In this document: in pieces, positions 1 to 5,187 of the stretch | How the letters are laid out: each line of letters begins with the position of its first letter | How positions within the stretch are numbered: the first letter of the stretch is position 1 | NCBI GenBank assembly: GCA_947626725.1 | Contig: CANQTI010000119.1 | Coordinates: 1-6,020, forward strand | Source of the DNA: an uncultured Eisenbergiella sp. | GTDB lineage: Bacteria; Bacillota; Clostridia; Lachnospirales; Lachnospiraceae | DNA: 6,020 nt | Direction: 5' to 3' | Notes under the pieces: model-generated | What the model was told of the DNA's origin: nothing | Databases searched by the model: none | The model's input: only the letters and a program-made list of their open reading frames with translations | Translations under genes and position numbers: made by a program

Positions 1-369
1 CTGATCATCGGCCTGTTTCAGCTCATCGCGGCGGTCTTTCCCGGCACCTCCCGTTCCGGCGCGACCATCCTGGGCGGCCTGATGATCGGGGTTTCCCGGA
101 CGACGGCGGCGGAATTCACCTTCTTTTTGGCCATCCCGGTGATGCTGGGGGCCAGCCTTTTGAAGATCGTGAAGTTCGGCTTTTCCTTTACGGGCATGGA
201 GGCGGCCCTGCTCCTGACCGGCATGCTGGTGGCGTTCGCCGTTTCCCTGCTGGTCATCCGGTTTTTGATGGGCTATATCAAAAAACACGATTTCAAGGCG
301 TTCGGCTGGTACCGGATCGCGCTGGGCGCGCTGGTGCTGGTGTATTTCTTTTTTCTGAAAAAAGCCTGA
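1..369 (+). CDS. uppP: Undecaprenyl-diphosphatase (BacA/UppP family), C-terminal part; 5' end outside window
   Basis: Integral membrane enzyme that removes a phosphate from undecaprenyl pyrophosphate to regenerate the C55 lipid carrier for peptidoglycan and other wall polymers; overproduction is linked to bacitracin tolerance. The reading frame is open from base 1 and gives 122 residues before a TGA. The fragment carries the family motif PGTSRSG at fragment residues 14-20, whose Ser and Arg belong to the active site, followed by GVSRTTAAEFTF and several hydrophobic segments (about residues 33-50, 63-82 and 101-118). It ends in a short FFLKKA tail. Family members are about 270-290 residues, so rather more than half of the protein lies upstream. 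An internal ATG at 82 is not the start, because the conserved motif precedes it. The gene is followed by a terminator-like hairpin and so probably ends its transcription unit. Family identity is very secure. Confidence 0.95.
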   Translation: MIIGLFQLIAAVFPGTSRSGATILGGLMIGVSRTTAAEFTFFLAIPVMLGASLLKIVKFGFSFTGMEAALLLTGMLVAFAVSLLVIRFLMGYIKKHDFKAFGWYRIALGALVLVYFFFLKKA

Positions 370-378
370 GACATGGGA

Positions 379-406
379 AGCCGGGCCGAAAAGTCCGGCT
401 CTCTTT
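379..406 (+). terminator. Probable Rho-independent terminator after uppP
   Basis: An 8-bp stem (379-386 AGCCGGGC with 393-400 GTCCGGCT, one G-U pair) encloses a 6-base loop CGAAAA and is followed by the pyrimidine-rich CTCTTT. The U tract is short and interrupted, so termination may be incomplete. It lies 9 bases after the uppP stop and before the next promoter. Confidence 0.65.
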
Positions 407-445
407 CCGGCATCGGCCGTTTCCCGGCACCAATTCGAAAAATAG

Positions 446-474
446 TTGACAAAATGAATAAATTGCGTTAAACT
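446..474 (+). promoter_or_regulatory. Sigma-A-type promoter for the DUF6465-like gene
   Basis: A perfect -35 TTGACA (446-451) is followed by a 17-base AT-rich spacer and a -10 TAAACT (469-474, four of six consensus matches). The transcript should begin near 480-482, giving a leader of about 67 bases. It is one of only two convincing promoters I see in the window. Confidence 0.75.
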
Positions 475-482
475 GTCCCAGA

Positions 483-531
483 ATTCGGACAGAGAGATGC
501 CGGCTTTTTGCCGGGCTGAAGATGTCTGAAT
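483..531 (+). promoter_or_regulatory. Folded 5' leader (two-tier stem-loop) ahead of the DUF6465-like gene
   Basis: An outer stem pairs 483-490 with 524-531 (8 bp, one G-U). After a symmetric internal loop of 9 bases on each side, an inner stem pairs CCGGC (500-504) with GCCGG (510-514) across a TTTTT loop. The structure would start almost at the predicted transcript 5' end and finish 3 bases before the ribosome binding site. It may only protect the mRNA 5' end, or it may be regulatory. I recognise no riboswitch class, and the T-run is in the loop, so it is not a terminator. Confidence 0.5.
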
Positions 532-534
532 ATC

Positions 535-542
535 AGGGAGGA
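535..542 (+). promoter_or_regulatory. Ribosome binding site of the DUF6465-like gene
   Basis: AGGGAGGA lies 5 bases before the ATG at 548. It is strong and well spaced, and supports that start codon. Confidence 0.85.
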
Positions 543-547
543 AGAAA

Positions 548-835
548 ATGGAAAAGAAAACAACAAAGAAACCGGCGGAGGAATCGGCGGAAAAGAAAAC
601 GCGCACCAGAAAAGCGCCCGTGAAGAAGAATACGGTGACGTCGGTCGTCACGCTGCAGTTCTCCGGAAAGGATTATACGACGGAGGCGCTGGTGGAGATC
701 GCGAAGGCGGTCTGGGAGCATGACCTGCAGCGCGCTCCGGAGGAGTTCAAAAAAGCAGAGTTGTATGTGAAGCCGGAAGAGAGCGCAGTCTATTACGTGA
801 TCAATGATGAGGTCACGGGGAGCTTTGCGATCTGA
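548..835 (+). CDS. Small basic-tailed protein, DUF6465-like (function unknown)
   Basis: A 95-residue soluble protein in two parts. Residues 1-28 are a Lys/Arg/Glu/Ala-rich, presumably disordered tail (KKTTKKPAEE, KKTRTRKAPVKK). Residues 31-95 look like a compact alpha/beta domain: a strand around VVTLQFSGKDY, a helix around TEALVEIAKAVW, then the well-marked block ELYVKPEESAVYYVIN (71-86) and a final EVTGSFAI strand. The block and layout resemble the uncharacterised DUF6465 family of Clostridia. This is recalled from memory, not searched. The role is unknown; the basic tail would allow nucleic-acid contact, but that is inference. There is no signal peptide or membrane segment. It has its own promoter, folded leader and strong ribosome binding site, so it is probably well expressed as a single gene. 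A hairpin terminator lies downstream. Confidence 0.9.
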   Translation: MEKKTTKKPAEESAEKKTRTRKAPVKKNTVTSVVTLQFSGKDYTTEALVEIAKAVWEHDLQRAPEEFKKAELYVKPEESAVYYVINDEVTGSFAI

Positions 836-858
836 TCCGGAAGGCACAGGCAGAACGC

Positions 859-877
859 CCGCCGGCAGCTTCGGCGG
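859..877 (+). other. GC-rich hairpin between the DUF6465-like gene and the transporter
   Basis: CCGCCG (859-864) can pair with CGGCGG (872-877) across a 7-base loop. No T-run follows, so it is not a terminator by itself. Its 3' half shares the octamer GCTTCGGC (868-875) with the next hairpin (910-917). It could be part of a leader fold or simply stabilise the 3' end of the upstream transcript. Confidence 0.4.
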
Positions 878-901
878 ATGGAGGTACGCACGGAAAAACG
901 G

Positions 902-930
902 AAAGGGCGGCTTCGGCCATGCCCTTTTCT
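902..930 (+). terminator. UUCG-capped terminator or attenuator just upstream of the transporter genes
   Basis: AAAGGGC (902-908) pairs with GCCCTTT (921-927). The inner GGC/GCC (909-911, 916-918) closes a TTCG tetraloop, the very stable cUUCGg type, with a 2-base bulge AT at 919-920. The 3' arm runs into CCCTTTTCTC, a short U-rich tail. It would end the DUF6465-like transcript. Since the lipoprotein start is only about 30 bases further and no new promoter is evident, it may instead attenuate transcription into the transporter genes. Confidence 0.65.
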
Positions 931-945
931 CATAAGGAAAGGATG

Positions 946-954
946 AGAAGGAAA
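946..954 (+). promoter_or_regulatory. Ribosome binding site that selects the ATG at 961
   Basis: AGAAGGAAA, with core AAGGA at 948-952, ends 8 bases before the ATG at 961. This spacing favours 961 over the in-frame ATGs at 919 (inside the terminator hairpin) and 943. Confidence 0.65.
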
Positions 955-960
955 GTGAGT

Positions 961-1836
961 ATGGGGAAAATGAAATGGATCTCGTTTGCTTTGGCGTTTG
1001 CGCTGCTGGCCGCTTCGGTTTCCGGCTGCGGGAAGCAGGAGGGCTCCGGGGAGACGGCGGCCGAAATCGCGTCTGCCGCGGCGTCCTCCGGGGAAACGGA
1101 GCAGGGCGGAGATGAGCTGGACAGCGTTCTGTCGGCCGGAAAGCTCGTCGTCGGGATCGAGGGGACGTATCCCCCCTTTACCTATCATGATGAGAACGAT
1201 GAGATCGTCGGATTTGACGTGGAGATTGCGGAGAAGATCGCTGAAAAGCTGGGTGTGGAAGCGGAGTTCGTGGAAGCAGCATGGGATTCGCTGCTGATCG
1301 GCATCGATTCCGGACGGCTCGATCTGGTGGTCAACGCGGTGAGCGTCACCGAGGAGCGGGCGGAAAAATACGATTTTTCCGAACCCTATTATTATGAGGC
1401 CAGACGCGTGATCGTCCGCGCGGAGGATGACAGCATTCAGACGGAGGAGGATCTGGACGGCAAGAAGGTGGCGACCAATGTCACCAACGCTTTTATTCCC
1501 TGGTATGAATCCATGGGCGCTGAGATCGTGGGCATCGATACCAGCGGCGAGGCCATCGAACTGGTGCTCTCCGGCAGGGCGGATCTGTGCGGGACCAGCG
1601 TCCCGGTGCTCAACTCCTACATGGCCGAGCATCCTGACGCGGAAGGAAAGCTGAAAGTCGCTTTCGTGATCCCCGACTCCGAGGATCAGATCGCGATTCC
1701 CGTCCGCAAGGGCGAGACGCGTTTCCTGGAGGCCGTCAACCAGGCGCTTGCAGAGCTTCGGGAAGAGGGAACGCTGAAGGAGCTTTCGGAAAAATATCTG
1801 CAGGGCGATTACACTTCGTCCGCGTATGAAGAGTAA
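961..1836 (+). CDS. Polar amino-acid ABC transporter substrate-binding lipoprotein (cystine-type)
   Basis: Extracellular solute-binding protein (family 3, SBP_bac_3 fold) that delivers an amino acid to the permease encoded next. With the start at 961 it has 291 residues: charged MGKMK, a hydrophobic core, then the lipobox VSGC with the lipidated Cys at 23, so it is tethered to the outer face of the membrane. A Gly/Ser/Ala/Glu-rich linker (24-55) precedes the binding domain, which starts near LDSVLSAGKLVVGI. EGTYPPF (67-73), AWDSLLIGIDSG (107-118), SVTEER (128-133) and YDFSEPY (137-143) are family landmarks; the Arg of TEER normally contacts the substrate carboxylate. EGTYPPF followed by GFDVEIA closely resembles cystine binders such as FliY and TcyA, but glutamine, arginine or other polar amino acids cannot be excluded. 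Permease and ATPase genes follow directly. An earlier ATG at 919 would put 14 odd residues before the signal peptide and lies in a hairpin, so it is rejected. Confidence 0.93.
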   Translation: MGKMKWISFALAFALLAASVSGCGKQEGSGETAAEIASAAASSGETEQGGDELDSVLSAGKLVVGIEGTYPPFTYHDENDEIVGFDVEIAEKIAEKLGVEAEFVEAAWDSLLIGIDSGRLDLVVNAVSVTEERAEKYDFSEPYYYEARRVIVRAEDDSIQTEEDLDGKKVATNVTNAFIPWYESMGAEIVGIDTSGEAIELVLSGRADLCGTSVPVLNSYMAEHPDAEGKLKVAFVIPDSEDQIAIPVRKGETRFLEAVNQALAELREEGTLKELSEKYLQGDYTSSAYEE

Positions 1837-1854
1837 GGAATTTAAGAAAACGAT

Positions 1855-2529
1855 ATGAGTGAAAGACTTTGGGAGATCCTGATATCCTCTCTGCCCAATC
1901 TGCTTCTTTACTGTGTGAAGGTCACGATCCCGCTCACGGCATGCATTTATGCGCTCAGCCTGGTCCTCGCGTTTCTGCTGGCCCTGGTCCAGGTTTTGAA
2001 CATCCGGGTCCTGAACCGGGCGGCGCGCATTTATGTATGGCTGTTCCGGGGCACGCCGCTGATTGTCCAGATGTACATCATTTTTTTCGGTCTGCCCTCG
2101 GTGGGGATCACGCTGGATGCGTTTCCTTCCGCGGTGATCGCTTTTTCGCTGAATTATGCGGCATACATGTCTGAGACGATCCGCGCGTCGATCCAGGCTG
2201 TTCCGGAAGGACAGACGGAAGCGGGGTACATGATCGGACTGAATTATTTTCAGATCATGACGCGCATCGTGCTTCCCCAGGCGGCCAAGATCGCGTTCCC
2301 GACGCTGTTCGGTTCGCTGATCGGCCTGACGAAGGACAGTTCCCTCGCGGCCAGCATTACAGTCGTGGAGATGTTCAAGGCTGCGCAGCAGATCGCCGCC
2401 AAGACCTTTGAACCGATGGCGCTTTACTGCGAGGTTGCGCTGATCTATCTGCTGCTGAACACCGTTCTCACATCGCTGCAGAGGTATCTGGAAAAGCGGC
2501 TCAGCTGGCGGCAGCCCGCGGTTGATTGA
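1855..2529 (+). CDS. Amino-acid ABC transporter permease (HisM/GlnP type)
   Basis: Inner-membrane channel subunit, 224 residues, of a polar amino-acid importer; it probably works as a homodimer because only one permease gene is present. Hydrophobic segments lie at about 13-48, 70-82, 90-104, 148-158 and 191-205. FRGTPLIVQMYIIFFGLP (64-81) is a hallmark of the His/Glu/Gln/cystine permease family. The EAA loop that docks on the ATPase is seen as EAGYMIGLNYFQIMTRIVLP (122-141), with the conserved Gly and the terminal LP. LTKDSSLAA (158-166) is another family signature. The start follows the lipoprotein stop by 18 bases. The nearest ribosome-binding-like sequence, TAAGGAA over that stop codon, is rather distant, so translation may be coupled or inefficient. 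The 3' end touches the leader of the ATPase gene. The family call is firm; the substrate is inferred from the binding protein. Confidence 0.95.
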   Translation: MSERLWEILISSLPNLLLYCVKVTIPLTACIYALSLVLAFLLALVQVLNIRVLNRAARIYVWLFRGTPLIVQMYIIFFGLPSVGITLDAFPSAVIAFSLNYAAYMSETIRASIQAVPEGQTEAGYMIGLNYFQIMTRIVLPQAAKIAFPTLFGSLIGLTKDSSLAASITVVEMFKAAQQIAAKTFEPMALYCEVALIYLLLNTVLTSLQRYLEKRLSWRQPAVD

Positions 2530-2532
2530 GGA
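2528..2532 (+). promoter_or_regulatory. Ribosome binding site overlapping the permease stop; decides the ATPase start
   Basis: GAGGA shares two bases with the permease TGA and lies 8 bases before the ATG at 2541. That makes ATG 2541 the likely start rather than the TTG at 2526, which is itself upstream of this site. The arrangement suggests translational coupling of permease and ATPase. Confidence 0.75.
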
Positions 2533-2540
2533 AAACGTCT

Positions 2541-3284
2541 ATGTTGGAAGTGAAAAACCTGCGATGCAGTTACGGAACGAATCAGGTTCTGAAGGATATC
2601 AATTTCAGGGTGGATAAGGGCGAGGTGATCGCCATCGTCGGGAGCAGCGGTTCGGGAAAGACCACACTGCTGCGCAGCATCAGCTTTTTACATAAAGCGG
2701 ACGGCGGCACGATCCGTTTCTTCGATTTTGAGAAGGAGATCACCCGGCTGAAAAGCGCGGAGATCCGCCAGCTGCGCATGCGGCTGGGCTATGTGTTTCA
2801 GAATTTCAATCTGTTCCGGAACATGACCGTGCGCCAGAATGTGATGGAAGGACTGGTGACCGCGCGGCACATGGACAAAGAGGAGGCGCGAAAGATCACG
2901 GACGAGGTGCTGAAAAAGGTGGATATGCTCGGGCGTGCTGAGTATTATCCCGATCAGCTTTCGGGAGGACAGCAGCAGCGTGCCGCCATCGCCCGGTCCA
3001 TCGCGTTTCGGCCGGATGTGCTTCTTTTGGATGAGCCCACCTCTTCTCTGGACCCGGAGCTGACAAGGGAGGTATTGAACATTCTGACCCGGCTGGCTGC
3101 GGAAGGGATCACGATGGTGGTGGTGACACATGAAATGGAATTCGCGCGCAATGTGGCCGACCGGGTGATCTTCATGGAGGGCGGTGTGGTCGTGGAGGAC
3201 GCGCCGGCGGCGGAGTTTTTCAACCGCCCGAGGCAGGAGGCCGCGAAGCGGTTCCTGCGGACGGTGACGGGTGACTTCGGCTGA
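2541..3284 (+). CDS. Amino-acid ABC transporter ATP-binding protein (GlnQ/TcyC type)
   Basis: Cytoplasmic ATPase that powers the importer, 247 residues, normal for this family. All nucleotide-binding elements are intact: Walker A GSSGSGKT (34-41), Q-loop Gln within YVFQNFNLF (Gln 87), ABC signature LSGGQQQR (140-147), Walker B VLLLDE (160-165), D-loop SSLDP (168-172) and switch His within VVTHEMEFA (His 197). The run from QNFNLF to MTVRQNVMEGL and the C-terminal FFNRP are typical of the polar amino-acid subfamily. It lacks the extra C-terminal regulatory domain of methionine (MetN) ATPases, which supports a plain PAAT importer. The gene begins 11 bases after the permease stop and is followed after 36 bases by the VOC gene. 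A TTG at 2526 would add only RKTS-type residues before MLEVKNL and is less likely as the start. Confidence 0.96.
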   Translation: MLEVKNLRCSYGTNQVLKDINFRVDKGEVIAIVGSSGSGKTTLLRSISFLHKADGGTIRFFDFEKEITRLKSAEIRQLRMRLGYVFQNFNLFRNMTVRQNVMEGLVTARHMDKEEARKITDEVLKKVDMLGRAEYYPDQLSGGQQQRAAIARSIAFRPDVLLLDEPTSSLDPELTREVLNILTRLAAEGITMVVVTHEMEFARNVADRVIFMEGGVVVEDAPAAEFFNRPRQEAAKRFLRTVTGDFG

Positions 3285-3307
3285 ATCCGCGTGAATCAAT
3301 ATTACGG

Positions 3308-3314
3308 AAAGGGG
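3308..3314 (+). promoter_or_regulatory. Ribosome binding site that selects the ATG at 3321 for the VOC protein
   Basis: AAAGGGG ends 6 bases before ATG 3321. The in-frame GTG at 3291 has no comparable upstream site and would add ten residues not expected before the first VOC strand. Confidence 0.7.
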
Positions 3315-3320
3315 TTTGCC

Positions 3321-3713
3321 ATGAAAATCGGAAATGTGGGTATTTTTGTAAAGGATCTGGAGGGCGCGAAGAAGTTTTTTGAGGACTATTTCGGCGCCCG
3401 GGTGCTGAAGACCTATAATGAGGAAGAAAATCGGTATTATTCCTATATCATGACGATAGGGGACGGGCCGTGGCTGGAGCTGATGACGAAGCCGGAGATA
3501 GTGGATGCGCCGAAGGACCCGAACCGCACTGGGCTGGCGCATATCTGCGTCAGGACAGCGTCCAGAGAAGAGCTGGACGGGATCGTCGCGAAGTTCAAAG
3601 AGGACGGCTATCGGATTCTCTATGAGCCCTCATCCCCGGAAGGACGGGGGGAGGCCCGTGCCGTCACCTTCGAGGATATCGTGGTGGAAGTGAATTATAC
3701 GCCGGGCATGTAA
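3321..3713 (+). CDS. VOC-superfamily (glyoxalase/bleomycin-resistance fold) protein
   Basis: A 130-residue cytoplasmic protein with the two beta-alpha-beta-beta-beta modules of the vicinal oxygen chelate fold. Module one starts at KIGNVGIFVKDLEGAKKFFEDYFGA-type sequence (2-26) and ends near WLELM (51-55). Module two starts at GLAHICVRT (71-79) and ends at DIVVEVNY (119-126). In metal-dependent members four side chains bind the metal. Here the last three positions look kept (Glu53, His74, Glu123), but the first, usually His at the start of strand one, appears to be Asn5. The protein may therefore bind metal differently or not at all. The substrate cannot be told: lactoylglutathione-lyase-like, thiol-adduct or antibiotic-binding roles are all possible. 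It is the last gene of the transporter run, 36 bases after the ATPase and before two terminators, so it is probably co-transcribed. A link to imported thiols is speculative. Confidence 0.88.
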   Translation: MKIGNVGIFVKDLEGAKKFFEDYFGARVLKTYNEEENRYYSYIMTIGDGPWLELMTKPEIVDAPKDPNRTGLAHICVRTASREELDGIVAKFKEDGYRILYEPSSPEGRGEARAVTFEDIVVEVNYTPGM

Positions 3714-3764
3714 GAGGTGCGCGGCGGACCGGTCCAGCCGGAAATGGAGGAATATGGCCGAAGG

Positions 3765-3796
3765 GGGACGCTGCGGCGGAGCGGCGTCCCGTTTTT
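3765..3796 (+). terminator. Strong Rho-independent terminator after the VOC gene
   Basis: GGGACGC (3765-3771) pairs perfectly with GCGTCCC (3784-3790). The stem extends inward by a T-G, a G-C and a C-G pair around a 6-base GGCGGA loop, and is followed by GTTTTT. This is a textbook shape and ends the transporter-VOC unit. Confidence 0.9.
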
Positions 3797-3807
3797 CGGA
3801 GTCGGAG

Positions 3808-3831
3808 AAGGCGCGCGGAGCGTCTTTTTTT
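3808..3831 (+). terminator. Second terminator in tandem
   Basis: AAGGCGC (3808-3814) pairs with GCGTCTT (3820-3826, one G-U pair) around loop GCGGA, and the 3' arm runs directly into a seven-T tract (3825-3831). It lies 11 bases after the first terminator and acts as a backup shielding the heat-shock promoter. Confidence 0.7.
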
Positions 3832-3939
3832 GTTCTGCGAAAGAATAAGAAAACGGGTGAAAAGCGCGGCCTACGCGCCCGGCCTTCTGGATTTATATTT
3901 TTTTCACAGTTTCTTCATAAGTATTTTTGGAAAAAAATG

Positions 3940-3968
3940 TTGACAATAGGAAGGGATAGTGGTATCTT
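3940..3968 (+). promoter_or_regulatory. Sigma-A-type promoter of the hrcA-grpE operon
   Basis: A perfect -35 TTGACA (3940-3945), a 17-base spacer and a -10 TATCTT (3963-3968, four of six matches). The 50 bases upstream are rich in A and T tracts (T-run 3898-3904, TTTTTGGAAAAAAA 3924-3937), resembling an UP element. The predicted start lies near 3975, putting the CIRCE operator within the first 40 transcribed bases. Confidence 0.85.
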
Positions 3969-3983
3969 AAGCATCAGAAGGTG

Positions 3984-4010
3984 TTAGCACTCGAAGCACG
4001 AGAGTGCTAA
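3984..4010 (+). promoter_or_regulatory. CIRCE operator (HrcA binding site)
   Basis: A perfect 9-9-9 inverted repeat: TTAGCACTC (3984-3992), a 9-base spacer GAAGCACGA, and GAGTGCTAA (4002-4010). Both arms match the consensus exactly. HrcA dimers bind this element to repress dnaK- and groE-type operons, with relief on heat shock when GroEL is titrated. Its place between the promoter and hrcA shows autoregulation. Confidence 0.98.
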
Positions 4011-4017
4011 TAAAGAC

Positions 4018-4046
4018 AGGAGGAAGGAAATCCCGTTATTCCTTCC
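4018..4046 (+). promoter_or_regulatory. Orphan Shine-Dalgarno sequence in a hairpin of the hrcA leader
   Basis: AGGAGG (4018-4023) is the best ribosome-binding match in this leader, yet no ATG, GTG or TTG occurs at working distance; the next candidate is TTG at 4050. GGAAGGAA (4022-4029) and TTCCTTCC (4039-4046) form a perfect 8-bp inverted repeat with a 9-base loop that would partly bury it. It may be a ribosome standby site, a temperature-sensitive structure, or no more than a purine-rich leader. Confidence 0.45.
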
Positions 4047-4091
4047 CCGTTGATATTTCGGAACAGCAGCGCGGTATGCGGGGGTGTGGAT

Positions 4092-5123
4092 ATGGAATTG
4101 GATGAGAGAAAACAGAAGATTCTGCAGGCCGTCATCCGCAATTATCTGGAAACCGGCGAGCCGGTGGGCAGCAGGACGATATCTAAGTATACCGACCTGA
4201 ATCTGAGTTCCGCTACCATCCGCAATGAGATGTCCGATCTGGAGGAGATGGGCTATATCGTTCAGCCCTATACCTCAGCGGGCCGTATCCCTTCAGACAA
4301 GGGATACCGGTTTTATGTGGACACGATGCTGGAGGAAAAGGAGCGGGAGATTGAGGAGCTCAAAGGACTGCTGGGCGAAAAGGACGAGAAGATGGACACC
4401 ATGCTCAAGCGGGTGGCCAGGGTTCTTGCGACCAATACCAACTACGCTGCAATGGTGACCGCGCCCCGCTACAGAGGCAATAAACTGAAATTTATCCAGC
4501 TTTCTCAGGTGGAGGCCGGACAGCTGCTGGCCGTCATCGTGGTGGAAGGCAATGTCATCAAGAACACCATTCTGAACGTGGATGAGTCGCTGGATGCGGA
4601 GACGGTGCTGAAGCTGAATATCCTTCTCAACACTCATCTGAACGGGCTGTGCATCGATGAGATCAATCTGGCGATGATCGCGGAGCTGAAGCGGCAGGCC
4701 GGCATTCACAGCGGTATCGTGGGTGAAGTGATCGATGCGGTTGCGGAAGCGATCCGTTCGGATGAAGATCTGAAAATTTATACCAGCGGCAGAAACAATA
4801 TGCTGAAGTATCCGGAGCTGACGGATAACCGGGAAAAGGCCAGCGAGCTGATCGACATTTTCGAAGAGGAGCATACGTTGGGCAAACTGGTGGAGGAGAC
4901 GCTGTCGGATGATAATAATACCGGGATCCAGGTTTATATCGGCAGTGAGACACCGGTCCAGTCCATGAAGGACTGCAGCGTGGTCACGGCTACCTATGAA
5001 CTGGGGGATGGGATGCGCGGTACGATCGGCATTATCGGGCCGAAACGGATGGATTATGATAAGGTTATCGGCACGCTGAAGACGCTGATGGGTCAGTTGG
5101 ATTCGATATATAATAAAAAGTAG
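4092..5123 (+). CDS. hrcA: Heat-inducible transcription repressor HrcA
   Basis: DNA-binding repressor of class I heat-shock genes; it binds CIRCE and needs GroEL to hold its active form. From ATG 4092 it is 343 residues, the usual HrcA length, and begins with the expected MELDERKQKILQAVI. The N-terminal winged helix-turn-helix holds GEPVGSRTISK (22-32), SSATIRNEMSDLEEMGYI (39-56) and TSAGRIPSDKGYRFYVD (61-77). The common PHTSAGR reads PYTSAGR here. A charged helix (about 80-105) leads to the GAF-like dimer domain, and the C terminus carries IGPKRMDY (315-322). The ribosome binding site is weak (GGGGGTG, 4080-4086). In-frame TTG 4050 and GTG 4086 are alternative starts, but neither adds conserved sequence. 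CIRCE and a strong promoter lie upstream; grpE follows after 64 bases with no terminator, so the two are co-transcribed and repressed by HrcA itself. Confidence 0.97.
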   Translation: MELDERKQKILQAVIRNYLETGEPVGSRTISKYTDLNLSSATIRNEMSDLEEMGYIVQPYTSAGRIPSDKGYRFYVDTMLEEKEREIEELKGLLGEKDEKMDTMLKRVARVLATNTNYAAMVTAPRYRGNKLKFIQLSQVEAGQLLAVIVVEGNVIKNTILNVDESLDAETVLKLNILLNTHLNGLCIDEINLAMIAELKRQAGIHSGIVGEVIDAVAEAIRSDEDLKIYTSGRNNMLKYPELTDNREKASELIDIFEEEHTLGKLVEETLSDDNNTGIQVYIGSETPVQSMKDCSVVTATYELGDGMRGTIGIIGPKRMDYDKVIGTLKTLMGQLDSIYNKK

Positions 5124-5173
5124 CGGTGCCGATCGGGCAGCTTTGAGAACCGGGACGACCGGATAGAGACAGG

Positions 5174-5183
5174 AAAGGGTGAT
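5174..5183 (+). promoter_or_regulatory. Ribosome binding site that selects ATG 5188 for grpE
   Basis: AAAGGGTGAT matches the 16S rRNA tail well and sits 4 bases before ATG 5188. The in-frame GTG at 5179 lies inside this site and so cannot easily be the start. Confidence 0.8.
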
Positions 5184-5187
5184 AGAC

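Noticed and set aside
919..960. Upstream ATGs at 919 and 943 as start of the binding lipoprotein
   Set aside because: 919 lies in the bulge of the terminator hairpin, and both would place extra charged residues before a complete signal peptide; ATG 961 has a well-spaced AAGGA.
836..960. SAM, T-box or other known riboswitch ahead of the transporter
   Set aside because: The space is short, and I see none of the conserved motifs of these classes, such as the T-box TGGNACC.
793..1632. Long reverse-strand open frame (279 codons) opposite the lipoprotein gene
   Set aside because: It is antisense to a well-supported binding-protein gene, its translation is His/Arg/Leu-rich with no recognisable domain, and GC-rich codon use on the plus strand explains the lack of stops.
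2688..3542. Long reverse-strand open frame (284 codons) opposite the ATPase and VOC genes
   Set aside because: It spans two real genes and their spacer on the other strand, has no motif, and is a mirror of their codon use.
3864..3878. GCGCG/CGCGC hairpin as a third terminator before hrcA
   Set aside because: The stem is only 5 bp and the nearest T-run starts about 20 bases later, so it does not meet the shape of an intrinsic terminator.
3754..3987. Plus-strand 77-codon open frame between the VOC gene and hrcA
   Set aside because: It runs through two terminators, the hrcA promoter and into CIRCE, and its product is Arg/Lys/Phe-rich with no family resemblance. Its GGAGG-like upstream sequence (3736-3740) is not enough to support it.
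4050..4091. TTG 4050 as the hrcA start
   Set aside because: The 14 added residues match nothing in HrcA, whose conserved sequence begins at ATG 4092; there is no ribosome binding site at proper distance from 4050.
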